Source of the DNA: Phalacrocorax aristotelis | Taxonomy: Eukaryota > Chordata > Aves > Suliformes > Phalacrocoracidae | Length of the DNA: 64,000 nt | Assembly (NCBI RefSeq): GCF_949628215.1 | Contig: NC_134288.1 | Span: forward strand, 11,105,682 to 11,169,681 | Direction of reading: 5' to 3' | In this document: piece after piece, positions 16,701 to 31,700 of the stretch | Layout of the letters: each line of letters starts with the position of its first letter | How positions within the stretch are numbered: position 1 is the stretch's first letter | The notes under the pieces: model-generated | What the model was told of the DNA's origin: nothing | The model's database searches: none | What the model saw: only the letters and a program-made list of their open reading frames with translations | Translations under genes and position numbers: made by a program

Positions 16701-19700
16701 AATACATGATTCTGCAAAGGCCTAAATAGATTAAACAGAGGTGGAAAAGCCATTGATTGCTTTATATGCTAATCACTGTTAATTATTTAACACAGTGCTT
16801 TTTAGGAATGATTGTTCTGGGAGGATCAGAAAGATTCAAGTGTCATTCTGTAAAGACCTGTTCCCTCATCCATTTGCAAATTCTGGCATTCTTGGTAAGC
16901 CTCTGCAATGGGGTTAAGAGTTCCCAGAGTCAGAAAAGGTGAGTTATTTCAATAGCAGATCCTGGATTATCCACGTATTCCAGCCCAGTTACCTGTCAAA
17001 ACTATGGTGCTTTGGCACGAGGGTTTGGTGAGGTTTTCTGCTAAGCCAGCTAGGCTGGTACTGTCCGGAGGGATCAGTGTTGTGTGAAGCAGGACAGCTG
17101 CTGTCCCAGGCCGCCAGGCACTGTGTATGTGAAGGTAGAAAAGGATCTGGGATCCTCTAGCAGCAGATATCCCCTTTGTTCCTTGTGGAAAGGTATCTTG
17201 TAATCTCAGACTGTTGGCCTTGAAAACACGGGGGAGAGTTAAATCACAAGGGATTTTTTTTTTTTTTTACCCCCATTTTGCAAATACCAACCAAGGTAGA
17301 AAGCAGCAGGCGGGAGTGAGGGAGCCCAGCTGCTGGTGCACACAGCAGCTGGAACGTGCTGGCCGGGAGAAGCTGTGTGGTGGGTCCCTGTAAAAAGCAC
17401 ACTTGTTCGTGAAAAGAAGTGTAAAGTTTCCAGAGTGAGTGCCCTGGGAATAGAGGGAAACAAGCGTTTCTGTGTAAGAGGGGACAAACTCTGTAGGGAA
17501 TGTTCTCAATCAAATACATGCAAGCGAGGAATTTCCCAGTGCAGCCCTACGTGGCATTCATTACCAGCTAAACTTCAGGCTAAGGCAAGGTCTGGAGAAA
17601 AAACACTATGGATGAGCCAAAGTTTGGGGTTTTTCTTAATATGTTGGTGAGGAGGAAGATGTGCATTCCTCCATGTCTCCAGGGGCTTTCTTTGCTGTGT
17701 AGGGACGCCCACACTACTGTCTTTTTGCTACTTTCATGGATACAGGGAGCAAAATACTCTAGTCCATCCTGGCTCCAGGGCAGGATCCATGCTACCTAAA
17801 CGACATTGCAACTAATGATGGACCTGCACTCCACCTGAGTGTTTTATTAGCATTGCTGTTTAAGACTTTTTTTTGGTTAAAAAACCAGAACCTGCAGTTT
17901 TAGTCAGTGACTATTTGCCCGTTTCTGTTTGTAGCAATGTTCTGATATAGTTTTTGTACCTATGGCTAAATAAGCCATTTCAGTTCTTTTCATTGTCATG
18001 TTTTCTAGACTTCAGATCATTTACATTGCTTTCATCTGGATTCTCTCCAGTTAATTCACATCATTTCTTGAAATGAAGCACTCAGAGTAGACATGCACTC
18101 TTTCAGTTCCCTTTTTTGGTCTGTGGGGAAAGTTGTTGCCCTTGTGTAATGGAGAGCAAACCGGAGAGTGAGCTTTCCAAAAGAGTGCAAGACAGCTGGG
18201 GTCCTGGGACACATTTGAAGCTCTTATCTGGAACAGAAAACAGAAAAAAGTCAAGATATTAAAATAACAAGCTAAGTTCTATTATATGCTCCTTGGTGAT
18301 GGTGTAGGGGAAAAGTTCCTGCATGAAACCAGACCCCCATTGCTCGCTCAGCAGTGGGAACTCTCAGGAGGCATCTCCCCATCCACGTGCTTCTCAGCAG
18401 CAGGAACGCTATTGAGAGATGGTCCCGCCAAGCGACAGCCATGAGACCTCTCTGTTAGTGACACAAGGTCACTCCTGCCAGGCTCTGCAGCCCAGATTTG
18501 CTTTATTGCTCTTGCAGGTGAAGAAACCCACTGCCTGGGAGGTCAGACTTCCTTAGGGAGCTGGAGACCAGGTGCAAACTTCCACAGCAGCATTTCCAAG
18601 GAGTCATTTTCAGCAAGCAACCAATAGAGAAAACAGCCCTGGGAGTGGAAGAGCTTGTGTTTTATTTTTCTGGGTTTTCAGAGGTGTTTTCAGTCTGTGG
18701 TTGTGTTCTGCTTTTTGTTTCAGCTGTGGAAGCTGTGTGCTTATGTGTGAAGGCTGGAGTGTGAAGGATTGCAGTTGTCTTTGTTCATTAAAACAGTATG
18801 ATTTTTTTTTTTCCCCCACCTGCAGTCTGTGACCCAAAGCGGTATTCTACACTTCACTGCCTGCTTCCCGCTGCCTTCCATGAGCGTCAACAGCTTCAGC
18901 TCTGACCCCTGTGTATTTCTTCCATTTATTTGTTATTTTCCCTATTACCTGTAGCCAGCTGCCTGGACTAATTACACAGCTCTTTACAGCCCCCCAGGGC
19001 AGGCAGAGTTGGTGTCTGTGCATTACAGTGTATAAATCAAGTTTGCATGTCTTCACTTTTTTTTCATGGTCTAGTCTTTCCTCATTTCCTTTTAATGAGG
19101 CCGTGGAGAATAGTCGGTGCCTTGTGCTATCACCTTTGCCAATGTTTAATTGTATTTGGCTTTATGGTGTCAACCATTGCCTTGAAAAATCTGTACAGAT
19201 ATCCTCAAATTCACATCATCAGGGAAGAGGGATATGTAACACCTTCCAACAAGAAGAGCAAGAAACGTGCATTTGAAGCAATGCAAGTAAAGCCAAACAC
19301 ATCAGAAAATGTCAAAGGTAAAGTTACTGTTAAAAACTGCAATTCCTAAGGGTGACCCTTCGGGACTGCAGTTTGCAGTGGACAAATGGTGCTTGTAAAT
19401 TAGAATTGCAATGCTTTTTTTGAAATACTGAAGCTGTGTTCCTTCCTGCCCTCTAACTCTTCTCTGTGCAATACTTAGCACTAAGAAAGGGGAGAGACTT
19501 CTCCCTACCTTAGTCTTCTCTCCTTTGTTCAGAGCTGAAAAGAAAGGAGAAAACAACATTAAAAAACAACTTCCTCCGGCATGTGTTCTATTGCATTCTG
19601 TGATAACAAAGGAGTAACAAGGCAGAGGTTTAATAGTTCAGTGTAACTTGTGTTAATTGAAAATGCCATGCATTTTCTGCCTAAGAAGTAAGAAAATTTA

Positions 19701-22700
19701 CAGGGATTTTTTTAACATACAATAACTCATTTTGCAAACTGTTAAGCTAAAGAAGTATTAAATCTTAAAATAAAATCAGGTTAACTTACTGTGTATCCTC
19801 TTCTTGAGTACTTGCTCAAAGATGTTTCAGCCCCCTTGGGTACTCACTGTCAGTTTGAGTTTACAGCTACCTGCAATGAACGCACCTCTTTCTAACCTTA
19901 ATTTTATACAAACATGAATCTCGTTGATGCCTGTTCAAAAAATAGTGTTGAACTTGTAGTTATTTGTAGAATTTTTGTTTTAAAGTCTGCCTCCAAATGC
20001 TCTGTAACTTAGCACCACAATGACAGGCAGTTCAGCATATTTGTGTGGTTTTAACTCTGACGGCAAATGCCCTTAAAAGGCTGCCTTAAACTGAGAAATA
20101 GCTGTGTATTCTCTAAATATGATAGCTGAGGCAGTGAAGGAGGAAAAAAAAAGCAACTTCATTGTTCTGCTTTGGATAGAAGCTAGCAGAAAAAACATTT
20201 GACAGTCTTTTGCTATTTGTTTTAATACAGTGGACCATGGAAGGTGCCAAATCAATGCACATTCCCTATAGAAGTGTTTCTACTTGGTTAACCAGGTTAA
20301 ACCACTTAGCTCTTATTTTATTATCTCATTAGCAATCAAAACCCCATGTTTTAGGGCTCCAAGCTGATGTAGTTACATGGACAGCCCTTGAAATTTGCCA
20401 GAATCCCCTGGACTCCACTAATTCTAATTGAAGTTGGCACAAATTTGAAATGCAGGCAGCGATAAGCTGTTCTAAGTCTTGGAGCATTGCGGAGCAGAAT
20501 GTGAAATGCTTATTATATGAGGTTATTTGATCAGATTTAACCATTTTAGGGCAAAGATAACTTTGCTAGGGAGCTAAAAAATGGATCCATGTGATGATGT
20601 TCATTCCTCTACAAATCAGTATGAGTTGCAAGTGTAATTGCACATGAACTTGGGGTGTTGAGCAGCAGACCTTTTCTGGTGGTCATGGAAATGATTACTT
20701 GAGTCCTTTCAGTCTTTAGTTTTCTGTGAAATTAAAATGAATTTTGTAAATGTAGGCTTGTCCTGGCTGTTGGCTTACTTTGCAGACAACAGTAGACCCC
20801 AGCCACTGTCCCCACTCCTCTTCCGCTCCCTTCCCTGATCTTTGTCTCCATTTCTCCACTTAACGTAGGCCTTGTATGACAGACTTTCCCAGCAGCCCTC
20901 TTCCCTTCCTCCCGTGGACGATGCTGATTGCTAATGGCTTGTTTATATCACAAGTGCACTGATTGTATTCTCTGCTTTCAGAGATCTACGTTTCAACCAC
21001 ATCAAGGAGATACAGCCTGGAGCCTTCAGGAAACTGAAGAACCTCAACACGCTGTAAGTTCCACTCAGTGATCTTGCAGTGAGGATATCCATTTATTACT
21101 TATGTTAGTACTATCCCCCATAATGGCTTAAAGATGGCCTTGTTCTTTTTGTTCTTTCAGCCAAGTTGTGCATATCCAGCTAAAGCTTTGAAATTATTTC
21201 TGTTCTTCCCTGGATCATGTGTCTTACCCTTTTTAATTTCAATATGCAATTTAATAACTTTCATTTTGGCAATTAACCTGTCTTTTTTTTAAAAAAAAAA
21301 AAAAAACAAACTTAAAAATCCTGATGCGTACTGTCACCGCCTGAGCGTGTTTCAGCAGGTGTGGCTTTAGAGTAGCCCATAAAAACAGTTCTGGCCTGGG
21401 ATCAAGATAGCAGAGGGATGCATTAAAAGCTTCTTTTCCATGGCCTCGTCAAATACATGAACCACATTAACTGCTCTACATGATTTTGACTGAAGTGAGA
21501 GGGCATCCTTCCAAATGCTGTCTTGTCCCTATGCCTTGCCCTAGAATAAATGCCTACGCCTACCCTACTGCAGGTGGGAGTGGGAGCAGAAGGCAGTTCC
21601 TTTAGTCTTGCATCCCAGCCAGAGCAGATATGCTCACGTCGGTTTGATACACTACTCTTACTAAAACGTTTCTCACTGTGCTCAAAGGAAATAGTGGGAA
21701 CCTTTGCTGCTTCTTGCCACTGTAAGGCTGATGGTTCGAACATAGATACAAGTACATATACACTGTGTAGCCAAGAAGCTGAAACAAACCAGCTCCCAAA
21801 TCAGAAACAGAAGCTGTGTCAGCACAGCACTGTGCTGGATGAAATTGGCTGTTGAGACTCTGATCTGATTATTCAAGCTGTAACATGGTGCTAACAGCTA
21901 TAAGATTTCCAGGTCCAAGCTCGAATCTCCCTGCGAAGCAAACCAGCTAGCTTGGGAATCTGCACTGCACGACAGACACACTCAGATTTCCTGGGTTTGT
22001 AGATTCATGGTCTGAAATGGAAGAGAAAGTCCAGACTGTTTTGTTTTTACTGTTTGACCTTGAAAGATCTGAAGTCCCTCATTCTGTAAAGATGGCAGTG
22101 CTGAAAGAAGGAAGACCTGGTCAATAAGGAATTCAGTCAATTGTAACAAGTTTAGGAAGAGTGGGAATACAGCAGCACTTTATCAGAGAGACCTGTTCAA
22201 TAGTTATCTTCTAAAAATCAAAATGTGCTAAATATTTTTTCACTGTATGTGAGGGACAGATTGGCCAAACCACAACTGCACAATGCTTCATATTATCCTG
22301 GCTGTGGCCCAGGCCCCTGCTCACAGGGCAGGTGGTCAGCTAGTAGGCTGGTAGAAAATTTTATTGCCAATGATGCTGTTCCTCCAGAGCATGAGAACAG
22401 CCCGTGTTAGGCTCTCAAACAGCACCACAGTACTTAATTACCAAAAATAGTAGAGAAAAAAGAACCTGAAGATTAATACCGATGGATTTCTGTAATTTGA
22501 GATATGGTGAGAAAAGTGACTAAAACATCTAGTGAGAAAATAGAGTCCAAGTCCATAGGGTTTAACTTTATCACAAAGCTCTGCTGAGGCATCTTGATCT
22601 CTGGAGCTGCTCTTTCACCCCTGAAGCTCTCCTGAGTAGAGAAAACAAACCATTCCAAATTATGTCATCTCTGTGTGATGCAGACAGATGTTTGGCAGGC

Positions 22701-25700
22701 AGCACGGCAGGACCGCCAGGCTAGTTTCAGCCGAACCCTGGGGAAACTAAGGATGCTGGCAGGCCTTCACTTGGACAGAGGCTCCACCCAACCTGTGGAG
22801 CTTTGTAAGAGATCCCAGTTCCTGCCCTGCCAGTGCCTTGGTCTAGGCAGGTCCCTGACATCTGCAAGACTTCTGCTTAAAGCTATATATAGATACGCAG
22901 CCTGGCTGAGATGGAAAGACCTGCCTCCCTATAATACCTGTTTATGCTCCATGAATTTGTCCAATTCTTTTTCTTTTCTGTCTCCACATCCTCCTGGAGA
23001 AAGAAATCAAGGACAGTGAGTCCATGAACAGATACTAAAGGGAATAGGCAGGAATGTACCCCTTAACATCCCTAATCTCATCATTGTGGATGCCAGGACA
23101 GTAAGAGGAACATGTTTTGCACAGATAGTGGCTCTCCTTAAATAGTGTCCTGTGACCATCGTTAAAGCTGAAATACTAGACTAGGTGAAACACCGCTCTA
23201 ACAAAATATGGCATTTTTATATTTGAATTCTGAAAATCAACTGCTTTTGCAAATGAAACCTTTCCATTTAGGTAGTACTTTGTATTTCTTGGTTGGCCAG
23301 CAAACTGGAGAAATCAGTTATTCTCTCACTCGGAGTAGTTAACTCCCACAGATGAGGAGCTTGATAACTGAATGAAAGAACATCAGACCTCATAGTCCTA
23401 AAGCAAATTTCTTTCCAGGAATTTTGATTTGTCCAATTCCCACATCAAAACTGACAAGAGCTGAAGAATTTGCTGATGTTTCTTATGTGGTAAACTTTTG
23501 CCTGAGGATTCTCATAGGTCTTCAAGTGATAAAGAGAATAAATCCTTTAAAATCCCTGAGATACTTACTAGGAAAGTTTGGCCAGAATATTTGAAGTGAG
23601 TGGTTTGGAGGACAGGGTAGCTCAGGTTCTGTATGCAGAGCTCTGAGCTTGCAGCTTTCTGCCATGGGACTTAAATAAATGTTCCTTAAGCAAATGAATG
23701 CTTTTAAGAGCCTTTTCCTACAATGCTTTGGCCTGGCAGAGGAAGGGCAGCAGATTCTGGTGAAGCTTCTGTTCTATATCTTGTTTTGGGCAGGATGGCT
23801 GTACTATATCCAATTTTGACAGTTTATAAACCACCCTGATAAGGAAACCTTTGTAGCCTGCATTGGATGTGGGGAGGTGGGCTTTGAGACTGACAGAAGA
23901 GGAGCCTGCCAAGAATCTCCCATGGGGCTTTTCAACAGTTCAAACCTTCCCCTGGCTCTGCTCTCTTCTTTTCTCTCCCTGGTGCAGAGATTTGATAAAT
24001 TACAGAGCACTACTTTAAAATTAAAAACAGGAGCCCTGTTTGTCTATGGAAGAGATACAGTCATTATATGCTTCTGGCTGGGGACTCCTGATACAGCACC
24101 ACAGGTAATAAGCAATTATCCTAAATCCTGCACCACTGGCAGTTTGCTCATTGGCTGTCAGCAACATACTGTGCTCTGGAGAAGTCCTGGGCCAAAGGTC
24201 TCAGAGTTGTAAGGTTTCCTCATCCCTTCCTATTGCCTCTTCTCAGTTCCTTTGCAGATGTTGGTGTCAGGGTCTCCTTTGTGTATTTTTAAACCGTTAC
24301 TATGTCCCCTGGGTAAAAAAAAAAAAAAAAAAAAAGGGTAGCAGGGAGAGGGAGGGGAAAAAACTCTTGTATGCCATCCACAAAATACCCACAGCCCCTC
24401 ACCAGATTTTTTTTTTTTTTTGAGTTTGCCAAACCCATCCACATCGCTGAAACCAACATTAGCTCACAGCAGGTGGTGGACTGTGGAAGAAAGAAAACAC
24501 ATTGCGAGCCCATGGTGAGGCATAGCATCCATTCCAGTGTTTGTTCCTTTAGGTCATGTTTGGCTGGGGATGGATGATGACACCCGTGCATGACTGTGCC
24601 CTTACATGCTCCCACAGGAGGTCAGCACCCTGCTGCGTTGACCCAACTGGTTGATTGCCTGATTTTCAAACCAAGATCATCACAGCCAAATGGTTGCCTG
24701 CTACTTGGGTCTTTCCAGCATCATCTATAGAAATGTCCAACCCTGAGACCAAGGCAGTATTTCTTGACTTTCCCAGTAGGTATTTTGTTGTGCCTGTGCC
24801 ATGGGCACCCTAGAGAATAGGGACTCTGTGGAGACCACATCATGGTATGTGCTTCTGCCTGTGCCTTTGCCCTGCCAACGTCCTTGCACACATCACACAT
24901 GTTTCTTTTTCTGTTTAGGTGAGAGCAAAAGGCACTTCTGGTGAGCTCTGCAGCTCTCCTTTAGATGCTGCTTGTGAAGGGTTTCAGGGTGAACAACGGG
25001 AGTAACACAGAGGTTCTGTCCTGAACCCTCTAGTAGCTCTTGAGGGAATGAGTTCCTGCAAGCAAGAAGGGGGTGTCGGAGCCTGCTTGGATCTCAGAAT
25101 AAAAGTTTCTCCCTCAAATATGGGAAATGGCTATTCCAGATCATTCTGTCAACAAGGGAGGATGCATGGAGGAACATTAAACTCACTTTTTCTCTCCCTT
25201 TAAATACACTACATGATCATTTCTGTTAATGGTGGGAGGAAAATACAGCTGTTATGTCACAACGACTGTAGTATGTGTTTTGTCAAGCGAAAAGAGGAAA
25301 GAGTACAAGTTTTGAGTCTGAATTCTGTACTGTCACATCATTTAATACATTCTTCAAAACAGAAAATGACTCATTTAATGTAACTTAAGCCTGTGCTTGA
25401 CAGCCCAGAGAGAGGGTGGGGAAGGAGAAGGGAGGGGCGGTCAGGACATAAAACTTAAAGGCAACTGAATGTAAATCTGGGCCAGATCTCATGGTGCTTG
25501 TATATCTCAAACCTCCCAGAAGAATTTTTCAGGATTAAAACCTGTATGATTGAGTCCACCTACTCATGTGGAGCCCAACTCACCAGCTGGCACAAAGGGG
25601 AACGCCACATCATTTTGCTATCTTTCTGTAAGCTCCAGGAAGCATACTTCTGATACTTCTAATTTAGCTTGTTTTGCTACAGGGTATACTTAAGACATGT

Positions 25701-28700
25701 ATTGATAATGATCTTTCCAGCTTCTGTCTGCCAGAGCATTTATTCCCAACAGATCTGGGTAGCAGTAGATTTTATCTTTCAATCCTCTTTAACATTAGCA
25801 GGAATTTGGGTGTCTTGCTATTGATTGCAGCTGGGATCAATAGCTGGGTCATGCCAGGATTTTGCACACTTCTCTGCCTGGGTAAATTGCACAGAAGTCG
25901 AGGAGCAGACAGCTGTGTACAAGCCATCTAAAGTCTTTATGGGAGCCAGATGTGCTGTCTTGTCTATGGATTTCTCTGAAAGCAACATTTTGGAATATGT
26001 GGACTATGATGGACTTAATAAATTATCTCACTTTTGAGTTTTTTCCAGGGCATATCCTTCTATTACAATGGGGAATCCTGAGATAGGAAACAGAGATGGC
26101 TTCTTCCATACGCTTTTTAACCTTTCATTGGGCAATGAACAAATCTTTAAGTATCAGACGATGAGATAAGAGGCCTGCATACTGTGTGCCATCTTAACTT
26201 CCAGCATTTGTCTTATCTGGCTTGGATCACTGATTACATCCCCTCGAACTGTCCTAAATAGCAAGACAACAAAGCAGGCTAGGTTAATGCTTTTAAATAG
26301 CACCAAAATGCAGTCAGGCAACATGTTGCAATTTGAAATCTGTCCTGGATTTCAACCCCCATCTGAACTCGCTGCATTAAAGATAAAGGGTCAGCAAAGG
26401 AGTCCAGACCATCGTGGTGCAGGGGGCTGCTCAGGCTGTTGGCATGACCCTGTCTGCAGGACCTGGTCATTATGTCATGTCCCCTGTGAAACAAGCGGCT
26501 GATGCCAGTTATGTGGCAGGGGACAAGTGCTTGTGTCCATGGGAATGATGTCGGAGCTGGCACCCATCTATCAGCCCATCTAGTGTCCTCAGAAGTGGGG
26601 CCAAGGATCAGATAACAGAGAACAAGCTGCCTCCATCCTCTGGCTGAGGATGAAAGCGCACTGATAGAGGGCAGGGAAGGAAGTGTGCACGGTTGGTGCC
26701 TGTGTTGTCTTTGTCCTGTGGGTAAATAGACAAAAACCCTCTCCTGCACTGCTCCCAAGCAGTTATTTCCAGTCCTTGGGTGTTCAGTCATCAAACAAAC
26801 GTTTGGGTTGGTGTTCGGGGGCTGTATTTCCACTCAGCACCTCTGGCCGTCAAAGCGAAATAGTGTGTTCCAAGGACTTGACATCATTTTTGCATCCTTA
26901 TGAGTGAAATTGGGTTGTTTAACCTCAGCCATGTATATTGAGCCATTGCTTCCAGCTGTGCAGAAACTTTCCAGCAACTTTCTGGCTTAACCTCTTCGGA
27001 CTGCTCATCCACAACCCTGGCAACGTGCAGTTTGGTAGTGGCACCCATATCTGTGGTAGCAGGGTGGCTCATCAAGAGAGGACAGTCAAATCAAGAATAT
27101 TGATATTTTTCTCAAACCCTTAATGTTCTGACTTCTAAAGGTGTCTTTGCTCTTAAGTTTCTTATGTGCCTTTTGGACCCTTAATGTAATATTCCTCCTG
27201 AGAGCAAGGTGGTGGAAAGCTGGTGTGACTCAGGTGCCTGGCAGTAACTTGTGAAGCTGCCATAACACGTGTGTGTTTCTGACACTTTATCTTTGCATCC
27301 CTGAGGCTTTTGATTTTTATCTTCATCATCTTTTCCCACAGGTTTTCTTCCATTTCTCCCCACCTCTTCATCTTTTTCCTCCATCCTTTACCTGCACAAA
27401 CTGTTCTTCCCAGGAGGGGACCTTTGCTTGTAGTGCCTGAGGCTGGCTGATGCACTGCCTACCTTATTTTCTCCAGCAAAGGGGGGCAGAAGATTGGGCT
27501 TTACTGCTGGGAAAGTGCTGAACCGTCTTCTCACCTGCTGTCTGGTGGCTGATAATTTCTGAGGAGCATAGCTATCACAAAAAGGAGCTTGTAAAATAGA
27601 AAATTCACATCCAATGCATGGGTTGAATTTGACCCAACATTGTAAGATCTGGTTGCTTGCAGTGGGAATAGCAGTTTTTCCTACAACACTAGAAAAACAA
27701 GTGTTTGCAGTACATGGTCACAGCTCTCCTCTCCATCCTCATGCTGATTTAGGAATTTTAAAAATAAGTGTAGCCAGTAAAATCCTTGCTCTGAGTTATA
27801 TTGGGTTGTAAGCTCCACCAGCATTCTGGCCGCAGTGAAGTTTGCCACATCTGAACATCAGTGAGATGCCATGGCGAAAGACCCACAGGAGTGCAGTTAG
27901 ACAGCCATGATGAATAGTTAAACGTTGTATATTAAAGAGCTATTTATAAGTAATTTATTTCATTTTTTTGGTGTTGGGCTTGGCAGTGGTTGCAGAAGAG
28001 GTTTTTGTAGTGTTCAGCTGCGTGGTTACCACTGCTGCACATAGCGTGGTTATTACAAGGTTATGCCGCATTTCTGGTCATTGGCACCGACCAGCATTTG
28101 TATGCACAGTCATGGCAACTGCACATGCAAGTTGGAGATTGCCTGCCAATGTGATGTTGTCCATAGGTTTTATATTAAAATCTGGCACAAGGCTCTCTAG
28201 ATCGAAAGAGGCTGTCTCTGAATAGCCTCAGGAGTCAGATCTGTATTTATTTTTCATTTGCACATCTTTGTATAAAAAGTGATTAGCACAAAGCATTACT
28301 ATTTAATAACTCCTATAACTCCTCTGCAAAGTGGCATCTTAAACTGCGTTTGTACTCTTAAAAACTGGCTCTGCAAGCCCCTGCTCACACGTTGAACACA
28401 ACCATGCACCTTCAAAAAACATTGCAGTCGTACAAGAGTGGCAGCAATGATTTAATTTGTCCCTCCCCTCCACTTCCTTCTGCCTGTCTCCCTTCCCCTC
28501 ATCCCTTTCCTGGCCAAAGTTGTAACTCTGGGGTGAAAACCACTGTGGCAAAAGGTAAAGAAAAGTCTTTGAACATTGTACATATTGGAAGTACTTGGCA
28601 ACTCTGGGCGAGAAACCTTCTCATTGACTTGCTGGTGTGAGTATCCACTTTTAAGATTTAAAGTCTGGAAAACACAAGTTCAGGATTTTTCAGTGAGCAT

Positions 28701-31700
28701 CCAGGAACACAAATGCCACAAGTCTCACGTGCCGAATTCACTGATTGTGTTTTTCTTTCTTCATTTGAACAGGCTGCTGAACAATAATCAGATAAAACAA
28801 ATTGTGCGAAGATCCTTTGAACATCTGGAGAACCTGAAGTACCTGTGAGTCGGTAGCTCAGTAGTTTCTTAACCTCTTTGAAATTTAACAGCCCACTTCT
28901 AATGTTTGCCAGTCAAGAACATATTTTCTGGGTTCAGAATTTCTGGATGTTAATGTCATAGCTATAAAACATTGCCCTTGAAGCCAATCAGAAATCTCTG
29001 CTTTGGATTGAGGTTCAGAGCTGTTTTCTGTGTCTTTTTAAAACACAACTGCTGATCAGTTATCCTAATGCTTTTTTCTTTTTCTCCTTTTGAAAGCTAC
29101 CTTTATAAAAATGAAATTCAGAGCATCCAGCAACATGCCTTCAATGGGCTCCGTTCTCTGGAACAGCTGTAAGTACAAACAAGCCTTGTTTTGTTGCTGA
29201 ATGTGATGTGCATAAGAGCTGATTTATTGGCTCTGCTAACCAAAGTGCTGTGTTTCCAGTAGTGGAGAGTACCAGACACTTTGCAAGGAGTAGGGTGAGA
29301 CTTCTATTGTTTATCGTCCAGCTTCCCAAGACAACCCTGGCTTCACGTGAAAACAGCTGGTCCCAGTACTGATTTTGGTTAGTTAATGCTGAGATCTCTT
29401 CCTACTGATGCCGTAAACTTCCTACTGATGCCCTATGCTCTGGAGCATAGGAAGAGCCCAGCTGTGCTTCTGATTCCCTTTACGTCCAAGGACTGTATGA
29501 TGGCAGAAGATAGGGGTCTGGTAGAATGGCTTGAAGCAGAAGGCAGCTGGCCTGCTGTGTTTATGTCTGCAGGGACTCCTGGAGCAAGAGAGTAGGATCT
29601 GGCCCTTTGCTTGAATTGAGAACCTTTGTTGAAAATGAGTGGATGAAGTGCAAGCTGAGAGCTGGGGCGGTGTGGTATTCATGGGAGCTACCAGGGTGGT
29701 GGTTCTCGTGCACTGTAAAGAATCTGGATATTGCAATGGGGGAAGATGGTGGATCCAAAGAAAGTAGTGACCTTCCCTCCCAGCTGCATGGCACTCCTGG
29801 GATGAAAGGAGTCTTGCTTCCTTTCCTGGCAGCTGGAGCCCATCACAGTGACACTCTAGCAGTCATTATTTGCTCCTCTTCTGAGTGTTGCAAATCTGTG
29901 CTGTTATTCAATCAAAGAAGTTTTGGGTTTTGACTCTTACCACTTCATGCTCAAAGTCAGACAGGAAGACTGAGGTCTGACTCTTCTAGAGAGTCTTGCT
30001 AAACTGGGGTTGGATTTTTCATGCCAGGACCATGATATATTATGTGCATATGTGTAAATGCATGTGCACATATGGAGAGAGTGTTCGTATGGGTGTTTGA
30101 AGTATAGGAATTATTTGCATCATTGGAGAACTGGGACCAAAGGTGAAACCATTCTAATACATGGATTGTGCCAAATGACAGTGTTTATAAGGCTGGAATG
30201 TAACTAAGGGGTTTGCTGTAAAAGGGATAGGACGCAGCTTGTTCTCCAGGCTGACAGAAGAAGCGGACAGAGTATAATAGGAAGTTTTAGGCAAGCTTAA
30301 TATTAGGTGTGCTACCAACCTTGTGTACAAGAGATTTGTTCATCAGCCTGCTCAGCAAGGATGCCTGGGAGAAAACATAGGAAGCAGATACTGGCTCAGA
30401 TGATGCTGGCCACAGTGATATTTTAACAATGAGCGTTCCAGACTTGATGTCACGAATAAAAGAAAAAAAAAACCAACAAAACCAACAAACAACCCTCAGA
30501 AAGTCCCATCTGTTTTCAATCTCAGGCAGGCATGGTTCCAAAAGAATTAGCTTTGCTCAAATCCTACCCCATTTTCCTGTACCCCACAAGCCAGCTTTTC
30601 AAGAAAAAGTATAACCCGATTGATGGACAGTATCAGATGCTTTCCTCAAGGTCCAAAGCAATGACAGCAGACATCTGAGACTTATTAAAAGATGTATGTC
30701 TCTCCCCACTGTTGCCCTCCAATGCAGAATCTGAGTCACAGTCTCTCAATTTGTGCTCTGATAGTGGACCATTTATCATGATTCCTTCCATTACAAATCA
30801 AACAGCCATGTGGCAGCTTAGGCAATTACTTCTTAACGCAGTCAGCTACAATAGCAGAATGAGTATTTGTAGATCCGTGATTAATCAGTCAGTGTCTGCT
30901 GTGAAATTTATGCCTGTGTAAAATAAGGGGGAAGAGTTTAGGCAACTTTGAAACCATACCGAAATGCATCTAAAGGTCAGGAACATGCCAGTTATGCTGG
31001 TGAATGTCGCAGCTAATGGTAACAGGGAGTCTCGGGTATCGGCGGGTGTTGCTCTGCAGACCCCAGGTTTTCTTTGCTGATGGCAAGGGTTGACCTGGGG
31101 CAGTGCAGAAGGTCTCCCAGGCCTCTGGAACAGCAGGTCACACTTGAGATTTTAGTGGAACTAAAAACATTAAACTGTATTACCATGGACTGGGCTGTTC
31201 ACATTAATGTGCCATTTAGATCCAAGTGTACCAGCTGACTGCACCATCTCTGTCCTTGGAGACTGTGGCTTCCCTCTGCAGAAACAGAATAGCCCGATGG
31301 CAACCATTTCCAGATGTTTCTGCTTTTGCTGGGTGGATGCACATGCTGGGAGCCAGCATCAGAGACAAATGCAGGCTGGAAAAGACTTTGGATGTCTCCA
31401 GTCCCACCTTCGGCAGCAAGCAGGACCAATTTCAAAGTTTTGTCAGGTTGTTCAGGGCATTTTCTACAAATGAATTCTCAGCAAACTCACGATCCTGTTC
31501 AGAAGTGTTGCATTTCCTAGGCTGGGAACAAGTGCCTTAGAGTAAGGCTTATTTCCTCCTCCTTGATGATCCAAGGATGTGTTGGGGAATGCTGAGGCAC
31601 TAGGGGAAAGGCAGGGAAAACTCCCCTGTGGTGGTCAGATAGGAGCACCTGCTGCTGGCTGTCATAGGCAGTGGTTTCATCCTGACCCTTAACAGTGCAA

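Noticed and set aside
26279-26833. 184-codon minus-strand open frame in peroxidasin intron 2
   Set aside because: No recognised domain, no splice or promoter context and an irregular composition. Chance frame, or part of an unidentified old repeat.
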